Below are positions 34,501-43,200 of a stretch of 64,000 nt of DNA, one piece after another. Both the position numbers and the translations under genes were made by a program. Under the pieces are notes generated by a model. The model was given only the letters and a program-made list of their open reading frames with translations, had not been told where the DNA came from and did not search any database. How positions within the stretch are numbered: the stretch's first letter is position 1; each line of letters begins with the position of its first letter. Source of the stretch: Liminaster sp017519885 (GTDB lineage Bacteria; Bacteroidota; Bacteroidia; Bacteroidales; UBA3663); contig JAFWRO010000035.1 in the NCBI GenBank assembly GCA_017519885.1, forward strand, positions 62,001-126,000. Direction: 5' to 3'.

Positions 34501-35118
34501 TTAATAATGTGTATATGATCGAGCATGCGTGCGGACAATGCCATAGAATATCATCTTGAAAATGCATTCGCGAAGCCGAGCTGTAGGAACACCCAGAGCA
34601 GTAAATTGACCACGGATATTGGGCAGATCGAGACCACGCAAAGCATAGTGAATCGTAACGGCCACGACCGAAGCATTGTCGATGTCAAAGGTACCCTCTT
34701 CGATGCCCTGCTGCAAGATGCTGCGCAAGATGCTCAGTTCACGCACATCGAGACGTCGTCTTGCATGCTCGAGCTGGATGACATCGCGAAAGAACTCTGC
34801 CTTGAGCGAACCATTACGGATCACCGTATTACGCACCTGGTCAAGACGACATAAAATATAGCGTTTGAGCTTCTCGTCGGCCGGAATCTCAAGAGGAGGG
34901 ATTTCCTCAATAGCCTCGATGATATGACTCATCTCGCTGTCGACTACAGCCAGGAAGATTTCCGACTTCGACTTGAAATACGTATAAAGTGTACGTCGAC
35001 CCTTCTCCGACTTTGCGGCGATCTCGTTCATCGTCGTATTGTCGAAGCCCTTGGTGGCAAACAGTTGACGTGCCACTTCGATTAGTTCTGATCTCGTATT
35101 TACACTCATACCTGACAT
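34501..35118 (-). CDS. TetR/AcrR family transcriptional regulator
   Basis: About 205 residues. An N-terminal TetR HTH (ELIEVARQLFATKGFDNTTM NEIAAKSEKGRRTLYTYFKS) is followed by an all-helical ligand/dimer domain. ATGs at 35118 and 35109 are both possible; the promoter at 35153-35186 excludes the longer frame start at 35196. It is transcribed with fabG and the pseudouridine synthase, and divergently from the glycogen operon. The inverted repeat at 35249-35270 between the divergent promoters is a plausible operator. The ligand is unknown; linkage to fabG hints at a lipid signal. Confidence 0.88.
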   Translation of the reverse strand: MSGMSVNTRSELIEVARQLFATKGFDNTTMNEIAAKSEKGRRTLYTYFKSKSEIFLAVVDSEMSHIIEAIEEIPPLEIPADEKLKRYILCRLDQVRNTVIRNGSLKAEFFRDVIQLEHARRRLDVRELSILRSILQQGIEEGTFDIDNASVVAVTIHYALRGLDLPNIRGQFTALGVPTARLRECIFKMIFYGIVRTHARSYTHY

Positions 35119-35152
35119 CGGAGCAGAATTGCTCACTTTTATGATTTGTGTG

Positions 35153-35186
35153 CAAAAGTACACATTATATTCATACGTTCGCCAAA
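35153..35186 (-). promoter_or_regulatory. Promoter of the tetR-fabG transcript
   Basis: On the minus strand TTTG (35186-35183), 22-bp spacer, TACTTTTG (35160-35153). The spacer is two bases longer than usual. Confidence 0.55.
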
Positions 35187-35248
35187 ACGATTGCATTTTT
35201 TAAAATTTTAGCTATTTTTTTATGCTCGATAACATAAAATTGACAAAT

Positions 35249-35270
35249 ATAGTGTGAAAATACGCACTAT
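35249..35270. promoter_or_regulatory. Candidate TetR operator between divergent promoters
   Basis: ATAGTGTG, 6 bp, CGCACTAT forms an inverted repeat with 7 of 8 arm bases matched. It lies just upstream of the glycogen-operon -33 box. A further half-site ATATAGTGT occurs at about 35322-35330, at the predicted transcription start. Confidence 0.55.
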
Positions 35271-35282
35271 TTTGCTTAAAAA

Positions 35283-35314
35283 TTTGGATAAATAAAAACA
35301 ATGCGCTATATTTG
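35283..35314 (+). promoter_or_regulatory. Promoter of the glycogen operon
   Basis: TTTG (35283-35286), 20-bp spacer, TATATTTG (35307-35314): full consensus. The start point would be near 35321, giving a leader of about 66 nt. Confidence 0.75.
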
Positions 35315-35386
35315 CAACGAAATATAGTGTCCCAATGGCACCATGTACCGTGTATTAACCAAATTACACCCGATAATCTAATCTAT

Positions 35387-37345
35387 ATGAGCTATCTGAA
35401 GTTTGACAAGACTCTGCTTACCAACCTTGAGCAATCTCTTGACATCGAGTATCTCCGAACGAATAAAAGCGGAGCGTACTCGAGCACTTCGGTGACAGGA
35501 TGCAACACCCGCAAATACCACGGTTTGCTGGTCATTCCTATTCCGGAGTTGGATGATGACAACCATGTATTGCTTTCATCCCTCGATGAGACTGTCATAC
35601 AGCATGGAGCAGAGTTCAATCTTGGCATCCACAAGTATGAGGGCGACACCTTCGCCCCCCGTGGACACAAGTACATCCGTGAGTTTAATTGTGAAACCAT
35701 CTCCACCAACACCTATCGTGTGGGAGGTGTGATCCTGACTCGTGAAAGCCTTGTTGTGCTCCATGAGCCACGTGTCATCATCCGCTACACCTTGGTTGAT
35801 GCCCACAGTGAGACAACATTGAGGCTGCGCCCACAGCTCGCCTTCCGCAATGTGAACGAGCTCACCCAGCGCAACAATCAGGTGAACTACAACTACGAGG
35901 TTGTGGAGAATGGTATCGGTTCCTGCCTCTACCAGGGCTATCCTACCCTCTACATGCAGTTATCGAAGGAAAACCAGTGGCACAGTCATCCCGACTGGAA
36001 CATTGGTGTCGAATATCCGCGTGAGCAGGTTCGTGGCTACGGCTACAAGGAAGATCTCTTCATGCCCGGCTATTTCGAATTCTCAATCAAGAAGGGCGAG
36101 AGTGTAGTCTTCTCTGGAGGCATCACCCCTATCAAGCCGAATGGATTGAAGGCACTCTTCACACGCGAGGTGAAGCTCCGCACTACACGCGACAGTTTCT
36201 TCAACTGCCTCAAGATCTCGGCCACCAGCAACATCATCGAGCGCGACGGCAAGGACTACATCATCGCCGGCTATCCATGGTTCAAGGTACGTGCACGCGA
36301 CCAATTCATCGCTGTGCCCGGTTCGACTCTTGTTATCGGTGACGAGGCCGAGTACCACAAGATCATGGCAAGTGGCATCGAGGCTGTGCGCAACTTCATG
36401 CAGAACAGCGAAGTGGACAAGACCATCCACGAGATCAACTATCCCGATGTGCCTCTTTGGGCCGTTTGGGCTGTGCAGCAATATGCCATCCGATTAGGCT
36501 TCAAGAAGGCTGCTGAAAAGTATGGCGACTTCGTGGAAGAGGTGGTCAACTACATTATCGACGGCAACTCCGAACTGGAACTGCGCGAAAACGGATTGGT
36601 ATATGCCAACGCCGACGGAAAGGCTATCACATGGATGAATGCCACCGAGTTCGGTCATCCCATTACCTACCGCACAGGTTACATCGTAGAGTTCAATGCC
36701 CTCTGGTACAATGCCGTCAAGTTGTTGATCGACTTGTACAAGGTAGATGCCCAAAAGAATGCTGAAAAGATTGAGGCCCTCGACCTGCTGGCTGAGAAGT
36801 ACGAAGCCAACTTCAAGCGTTTGTTCACTACCCCGACAGGCTATCTGTACGATTACGTAACCGAAGACTTCAAGTGCGCTGACGTTCGCCCGAACCAGCT
36901 GTTTGCCATCGGTTTGACCTATACCCCATTCACCAAGCCCGAACGCAAGGCTGTGCTTGATATGGTGACTCGCGAACTCCTGACGCCTAAGGGCATCCGT
37001 TCGCTGACACCTACCGCCGGACTTTATCGTCCCAACTACTGGGGCAATGTGAGCCAGCGCAATGCTGCCTATCATAACGGAGCCTGCTGGCCGTGGCTGC
37101 TCGGCATCTATGCCGAAGCATACCTTTCGGTATTCACCAACTCAGGCGTCGCATTCATCACACGTCGTCTGTGGGCCTATGAGGAAGAGATGGGCCGCCA
37201 CTGCATCGGCACCGTTTCGGAAGTCTATGATGGTGACCCGCCATTCCGCGGACATGGAGCACAATCACTTTCGATCAACCAGGCCGAGATTCTGCGCGCT
37301 ATGGACTTCCTGGATCGATATGTTGAGCATTCAAGAAAAAAATAA
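35387..37345 (+). CDS. Amylo-alpha-1,6-glucosidase (glycogen debranching enzyme)
   Basis: A 652-residue cytoplasmic debranching enzyme, GH133-like. The N-terminal domain opens with EYLRTNKSGAYSSTSVTGCN TRKYHGLLV, a signature of bacterial and archaeal GDEs, and the (alpha/alpha)6 catalytic part carries the TPTGYLYDYV, RPNQLFAIGL and NGACWPWLLGIYAEA blocks. The start at 35387 is chosen because it follows the promoter and the family N-terminus begins there; an upstream in-frame ATG at 35312 lies at the promoter. First gene of the GDE-GT4-GH57 operon that builds and trims storage glucan. Confidence 0.92.
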   Translation: MSYLKFDKTLLTNLEQSLDIEYLRTNKSGAYSSTSVTGCNTRKYHGLLVIPIPELDDDNHVLLSSLDETVIQHGAEFNLGIHKYEGDTFAPRGHKYIREFNCETISTNTYRVGGVILTRESLVVLHEPRVIIRYTLVDAHSETTLRLRPQLAFRNVNELTQRNNQVNYNYEVVENGIGSCLYQGYPTLYMQLSKENQWHSHPDWNIGVEYPREQVRGYGYKEDLFMPGYFEFSIKKGESVVFSGGITPIKPNGLKALFTREVKLRTTRDSFFNCLKISATSNIIERDGKDYIIAGYPWFKVRARDQFIAVPGSTLVIGDEAEYHKIMASGIEAVRNFMQNSEVDKTIHEINYPDVPLWAVWAVQQYAIRLGFKKAAEKYGDFVEEVVNYIIDGNSELELRENGLVYANADGKAITWMNATEFGHPITYRTGYIVEFNALWYNAVKLLIDLYKVDAQKNAEKIEALDLLAEKYEANFKRLFTTPTGYLYDYVTEDFKCADVRPNQLFAIGLTYTPFTKPERKAVLDMVTRELLTPKGIRSLTPTAGLYRPNYWGNVSQRNAAYHNGACWPWLLGIYAEAYLSVFTNSGVAFITRRLWAYEEEMGRHCIGTVSEVYDGDPPFRGHGAQSLSINQAEILRAMDFLDRYVEHSRKK

Positions 37346-37366
37346 TAAATATAATCCAGAATAAAC

Positions 37367-38650
37367 ATGAAAGCATTAATGTTTGGCTGGGAATGGCCTC
37401 CTCATATCCTCGGTGGTCTGGGACCCGCTTCGTTCGGCATCGTGCGTGGCGTAGTCAACACCGGAGAATGTGATGTCACCTTTGTCCTGCCAAAGCCACA
37501 AGGCGACGAAATCAAAGACTTCGTACACATCATTGGCGCATCGAATACGCCAGTGGTATGGAAGGACGTCGATTGGGACTATGTCCAGAAGCGTCAGGGT
37601 CATGTGATGGATCCCCAGGAATACTATGACCTGCGCAACTGCATCTACGCTGACTTCAGCAACCTCTACACCAACGACCTCGGCTGCATCGAGTTCTCGG
37701 GCAAGTATCCCAAGAACCTGCTTGAGGAGATCAACAACTACTCCATCGTGGCCGGTGTGATAGCACGCAAGGAGCTGCAGCACGGCGGCTTCGACGTCAT
37801 CCATGCCCACGACTGGCTCACCTATCCTGCCGGCATCCACGCCAAGCAGGTCACCGGCAAGCCACTCGTCATCCACGTTCACGCTACTCAGTTCGACCGC
37901 ACCCGCGGCATGTGCGATGCCAACGACCCGACCTTCAAGATTGAGCTCGACGGCATGAACAACGCCGACCAGATTCAGTGCGTATCCGAGCTGACACGTC
38001 AGACGGTCATCAACCACTATCATCAGGATCCTGCCAAGTGTATCGCTATGCACAACGCCGTGGAACCCATGTCGCAGGAAGTGCTCGACATGGAGGCCAA
38101 GCGCGGCACCGACGAGAAGGTCATCACCTTCCTCGGCCGCATCACGGCACAGAAGGGCTGCGAATACTTCGTCGAGGCTGCCTCGCGCTGCCTCCAGAAG
38201 GCACCCAACGCCCGCGTGGTAATGGCCGGCAACGGCGACCTGATGGAGCAGATGATCCACCTCGTGGCTCAGAAGGGTCTGGCCGACCGCTTCCACTTCA
38301 CCGGCTTCCTGCGCGGCAAGCAGGTCTATGAGATGTTCAAGGTGAGCGACGTCTATGTCATGCCATCCGTCTCCGAGCCCTTCGGCATCTCCCCGCTCGA
38401 AGCCATGCAGTGCGGCGTGCCTTCGATCATCTCGAAGCAGTCGGGCTGCGGCGAAATCCTCGACTACTGCTTCAAGTGCGACTACTGGGACATCGACGCC
38501 ATGGCCGACGCCATGTACGCCCTCATCACCTATCCCACGCTCCACAAGTTCATGCAGGAGAAGGGGCGCAACGAAGTCAACCAGATCACCTGGGAGAAGG
38601 TGGGCCGTCGCGTCGTTGACGCCTACAAGAGATTATTAGGCTGGTCCTAA
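37367..38650 (+). CDS. Glycogen synthase-like glycosyltransferase (GT4/GT5)
   Basis: A 427-residue GT-B glycosyltransferase. The N-terminus MKALMFGWEWPPHILGGLGP contains the sugar-nucleotide loop, HAHDWLTYPAG lies in the N-domain, and the C-domain shows EPFGISPLEAMQCGVPSIIS with the conserved E-x7-E pair. Set between a debranching enzyme and a GH57 enzyme, it is the Bacteroidales glycogen synthase type, adding glucose from ADP- or UDP-glucose to alpha-1,4-glucan. Nucleotide preference cannot be read from sequence. It lies 21 bp after the GDE stop. Confidence 0.9.
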   Translation: MKALMFGWEWPPHILGGLGPASFGIVRGVVNTGECDVTFVLPKPQGDEIKDFVHIIGASNTPVVWKDVDWDYVQKRQGHVMDPQEYYDLRNCIYADFSNLYTNDLGCIEFSGKYPKNLLEEINNYSIVAGVIARKELQHGGFDVIHAHDWLTYPAGIHAKQVTGKPLVIHVHATQFDRTRGMCDANDPTFKIELDGMNNADQIQCVSELTRQTVINHYHQDPAKCIAMHNAVEPMSQEVLDMEAKRGTDEKVITFLGRITAQKGCEYFVEAASRCLQKAPNARVVMAGNGDLMEQMIHLVAQKGLADRFHFTGFLRGKQVYEMFKVSDVYVMPSVSEPFGISPLEAMQCGVPSIISKQSGCGEILDYCFKCDYWDIDAMADAMYALITYPTLHKFMQEKGRNEVNQITWEKVGRRVVDAYKRLLGWS

Positions 38651-38669
38651 ACAGCGACCAGGAGTATAA

Positions 38670-38697
38670 TTGTTAATTATTAATCATTAATTGATAT
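38670..38697 (+). repeat. 7-bp TTGTTAA-type spacer repeat
   Basis: TTGTTAA, TTATTAA, TCATTAA, TTGATAT, directly before the GH57 start. Confidence 0.6.
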
Positions 38698-38698
38698 T

Positions 38699-40045
38699 AT
38701 GAAAACCGTTTGTTTGCTGTTTGAGATACATCAGCCTTTCCGCCTGAAGAAATATCGTTTCTACGATATCGGCGCAGACCATTACTATTATGACGATTAT
38801 GCCAACGAAGAGATCCTGAAGCGCCTGGCTTACCAGAGCTATATCCCTGCCGCCAAGATGCTGCTGGAAATGATACAGACCTCTGAAAAGAAGTTCAAGG
38901 TGGCCCTCTGCATCTCCGGCGTGGCCATGGAGCAGTTCGAGATGTATTGCCCCGAGTTCCTCGACTGCGTACGCGAACTGGTTGCCACCGGTTGCTGCGA
39001 ACTCTGCTGCGAGACCTATTCCCACTCGCTCTCATCGCTTGTCGATCCCGAGGACTTCAAGTATCAGGTTGAACTCCAGAAGAAGATCATTAACGACACC
39101 TTCCAGTACGATTCGAAGACCTTCGTCAACACTGGCTTCATCTACAACGATGAAATCGGTGCCGAGATCGCTGCTATGGGATTCAAGGGTGTAGTTACCG
39201 AGGGAACTCGTCACGTCCTTGGCTGGAAGTCGCCTAACTACGTTTACTCCACCGCTGCCAAGCAGGATGTGGGACTGATGTTCCGCAACACCAAGCTCTC
39301 TGAGGATATCTGCCTCAACTTCCAGTATGGTCTCGATGCTGGCCAGTATATGGGTTGGATCGCTGATTCTCCTGCAGAAGAGAAGGTTTACCTCATCGCC
39401 ATGAACTTTGACGTAATTGGTGGTATGAATCCCGAGTCGAGCGGAATCTTCAACTTCTTCAAGGCCCTGCCATACTTCGCCGAGCAGAAGGATATCCGCT
39501 TTGCTACACCTGCTGAGTGCTGGGAGAACATTCCACCCATCGCCGTTGCCAACGTTGGTCACCCAATTTCATGGGACGGCTACGACAAGGACGTCAGCGC
39601 CTGGATGGGCAACGACCTGCAGAACGAGGCCATTCGTGCCATCTACTCTATCTCCGAGCGTCTGCACATGTCGAACAACGAGATTCTCCGCCAGGATTTC
39701 GCCTACCTGCTTTCGGCCGACCACTTCAAGTTCATGTCGACCAAGATGGGCTCCTACGTTCCATTCTCACCCTATGACTCCAGCTTCGATGCATTCACCA
39801 ACTACATGAACATCGTCAGCGACATGGAGATCCGCCTGAAGCAGGAATTCCCCGAGGAAGTTGAGAACGAGGAACTCAACCCACTTCTGAAGCAGATCAA
39901 CGAGCAGGGCAAGGTTATCGAGAAGCTCCAGGCTCAACTCGAGAAGGCTGAAAAGAAGCTTAACGAGAAGAAGGCTGCTGCCAAGAAACCAGCCGCTAAG
40001 AAGCCCGCTGCCAAGAAACCAGCCACTAAGAAGGAAGAGAAGTAA
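38699..40045 (+). CDS. GH57 alpha-amylase/branching-type enzyme with Lys/Ala-rich tail
   Basis: A 448-residue glycoside hydrolase. The GH57 start MKTVCLLFEIHQPFRLKKY and the catalytic-region blocks CCETYSHSLSSLVDPEDF, GFKGVVTEGTRHVLGWKSPN and NFDVIGGMNPESSGIFNF are present. In glycogen operons this type acts on alpha-glucans as amylase, 4-alpha-glucanotransferase or branching enzyme; which one is not settled by sequence. Residues about 388-425 form a coiled coil and the last 25 residues are AAAKKPAAKKPAAKKPATKK-like, similar to histone H1 tails. Hairpins follow at 40081-40112 and 40131-40154. Confidence 0.9.
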   Translation: MKTVCLLFEIHQPFRLKKYRFYDIGADHYYYDDYANEEILKRLAYQSYIPAAKMLLEMIQTSEKKFKVALCISGVAMEQFEMYCPEFLDCVRELVATGCCELCCETYSHSLSSLVDPEDFKYQVELQKKIINDTFQYDSKTFVNTGFIYNDEIGAEIAAMGFKGVVTEGTRHVLGWKSPNYVYSTAAKQDVGLMFRNTKLSEDICLNFQYGLDAGQYMGWIADSPAEEKVYLIAMNFDVIGGMNPESSGIFNFFKALPYFAEQKDIRFATPAECWENIPPIAVANVGHPISWDGYDKDVSAWMGNDLQNEAIRAIYSISERLHMSNNEILRQDFAYLLSADHFKFMSTKMGSYVPFSPYDSSFDAFTNYMNIVSDMEIRLKQEFPEEVENEELNPLLKQINEQGKVIEKLQAQLEKAEKKLNEKKAAAKKPAAKKPAAKKPATKKEEK

Positions 40046-40080
40046 CTCTCTGACTTAGGCTCTAATCTATAAATTGCCGA

Positions 40081-40112
40081 ATGGGATACACGCACAAACG
40101 GATGTATCCCAT
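40081..40112. other. Hairpin after the GH57 gene
   Basis: ATGGGATACA pairs with TGTATCCCAT around a 12-nt loop. No T-run follows directly. Confidence 0.5.
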
Positions 40113-40130
40113 TTGGCATCTTCATTATTT

Positions 40131-40154
40131 AAAAGCGCGTATGCGTGCGCTTTT
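40131..40154. terminator. Glycogen-operon terminator
   Basis: AAAAGCGC, 8-nt loop, GCGCTTTT, an A/T-flanked GC stem that can work on either strand. Confidence 0.65.
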
Positions 40155-40206
40155 ACACTGCCTTGATTAAACTCTCCCATTTTTACTCTCAAACCATTAA
40201 CAACAC

Positions 40207-43200
40207 ATGAATAAGAATCTTACTTCCCTTGCACTCATAACACTTTTAGGCATCCTTTCCCTTGGCTCCAATGTAGAAGCCAAAGTCAAACTGCACAGCA
40301 TTGGCGACAGCACCATGCAGACCTATGACGAAAGCTCTGAGAAGCGTGGCTGGGGCCAGATGCTACAACAATTCTTCGATTCGGAATTTATCACCGTCAA
40401 CAATCGAGGCAAATCTGGAGCAAGTTCAAAGTCCTTTTATCAGGAGAGCGCCTATTGGCCAACAATGGTCGCCTCTAAAAGTTCAGCTACCACTATCGAA
40501 GAGGGTGATTATGTAATCATCCAATTTGCTCATAATGACGAAAAGAATGAAGGCGCCGACGGAGATACCGTCAAAGCCTATTATAATTATATTGGCGATG
40601 CCACAACGGCTGCTTCGACAGACTATCGTGGTACAACTCCCTACGGAACCTTCAAGGGTTTTATTCGCAACTTTATCAACGAAACCAAGGCTCGTGGGGG
40701 CAAACCTATCATCGTCACACCTATCTGCCGCAAGTATTTCAGCGGCAATACCATTCGTCGTAACGGTATGCACGACCTCGGAGACAAGTTTACCATATGT
40801 GACGGTCAATCGTACAAGACCGACAACAGTTTGCCTGCAAGCGACAACACCTACGACTATGCACAGTCTCTCATCGACGTCGCTGCCGAGTATGAAGACG
40901 TCCCCGTAATTGACCTCACGCAACTCACCGCCGAACTCTATCTGAGCTATGGCGAACAGTATTGCACCGAGAATCTCTTCTGCTCTAGCGACAATACCCA
41001 CACTATAGCCTTGGGTGCCACATTGATTGCCCGCACTTTTGCACAGGCAGTCAAGAATGGCGAGAACATGATTACCAAGGCTACGAATTATAATGCCGAA
41101 AACAAGGCTAAGTCTGATGCCATCCTTGCCGAACTGGCAGAGCACGTCATCGTCTCGAACGAAATCACCTTCAATCCACAAAGTGGCGATCTCGGCAAGG
41201 GGTATAATGGACAAACCTTAACCAAGGAATTCAACATTTCAGCTTTTGGTCTTGCAAACGAAAGCGGCACTTTCACCTTCACTACTACCGGAGACTTTCT
41301 GGTGAGTGCAGATAAGGAGAACTTCGGTCAGACAGCTGAAGTGTCCTACACCGGCTCTAACCTGATTACATCCGTTTACATTCGTGTTCAACTCAATGGT
41401 ACCGGGACAGTAAACGGCACTCTTACAGCAAGTGATGGCACCAACGAAAAAACACTCGAACTCTCTGCCTCAATCATTGCTTTGGGTGGTGAGACCGAAG
41501 AGTGCAGCGTGCTTTGGGCAATGAATGGTGGCAATTCTTCTGTGACGGAAGGTGCTATCGAAGCTATCGACCAGACCTGGAGCAGTATGTATGCAAGAGA
41601 CTATAACAACATCAACTCGAAAGCAGTTTGGCCTGAAGAAAGCGGTTATGACGCAACCCGTAAGGTTCAGCGCAACTGTACTCTTGAAGATTCTTGGCCT
41701 GAAGGCGAAATCGACGAGGTTTCGACACGTTACATCCAGCTGGGTGTGAAGGCTCCTGCACAAACTCTCATCAACCTCGACAAGATTTCAATGTACGTCG
41801 CAGGTGCAGGCGGTTCCGGCATGCGTTGTAAGGTATATTATGATACCGATTCCCTCTTCTCCAGTCCTACCCAGATTGCAGATTTCTCCGGAGGTATGGC
41901 AGGCAATACGGCCTACCTGGTTGAGAGCAGCATAGTGGAGAGTATTGAAGATGGAGGTTGCCTTTACATTCGTGTTTATCCCTGGTACAATGGCGGTGCA
42001 GCCAATGCCAAGACCATCTGTCTTGCTGATGTTTATGTTCATGGTTTCGCTCAAGCATCCAGTGTATCTATCCCAGATGCCACATTAACCTGGGCATTCA
42101 ATGGTGGTGATGCTGATCAGCATCCCGAATATGATCCATTCGAAGCAAGCGCATACTTCAAGAATGATGTGATTACACTCGGTGAAGAACTTGCATTCAA
42201 TGGCACTAGGGCATGGAGTGGATCAACAGGTGCAGCCACCTTCACTTCCATCATTTGCACTATGGAGAAGGGCACCAACAACAGCGCTGCTCCCTGTGAT
42301 GCCAACACGTTGACCTTCTCTGTCGACTTGACCAATGGTGGTGTCTTCATTCCACAGAAACTCTCCTTTGATGCTGCCCGCTATGGCACAGATGGCGGAA
42401 AATGGCAGGTTGCTGTTTGCGCAGGCGATGACGAACTAATACTCGACAAGGATTTCACTCCGAACCGTTCAGGCAAGGATATGGAACTTTCACAGTACTC
42501 CTACGACATCAACGGACTATCTGCCGACGAGGAGTCTCCTCTCAAGTTGAAGTTCAGTATCTACAGTCTTGGTGGCACCAAGGATCATGGTCTTGCCAAC
42601 GTTGTTTTGACTGGCACCGTAATAGGCAACAGCGATGACTCAAAACTCGAGATCCAATCCATCTCTCCTGAGACAGGCGAGAATATTTCCCGCAGTGGTC
42701 GCATCGTTGTCAACTACAATGCACGTATAGCTCAAGGTGAAGGCGAAATCACCCTTACCAACAATGCATCGGGCGAAACCAAGGCTATCATTCCAACTTG
42801 GAGCAATCGTGCCCTTACCATCAACTATTCCGGACTCGACTACGGCACTTCTTACATACTCAGCATTCCTGAAGGCTACGTCGTTGATGCTGCCACTGGC
42901 AACAAGAAGGCTCCTGCCCTCAACTATGCAATGAATGTCATTGAGCGTCCCGTACCATCTCCACGCAGTTTCAACGCCATTGTCGATGCTTCCCTCAAGC
43001 AGTTGGATTATCGGGACAAGATAGAGGCTACCGAAGACATGCCTGCACAGTATCGCACTATCCAGGCTGCCATCGACGATGCTCCTTCCAAAAGCACCGA
43101 GCCTTACCTCATCTACATAAAGGAGGGCACCTATCGTGATCCTAACTTCTCCTTCTCATCTGGTTATGGCACACGCTACACTGATCCTGAAAACAATGAT

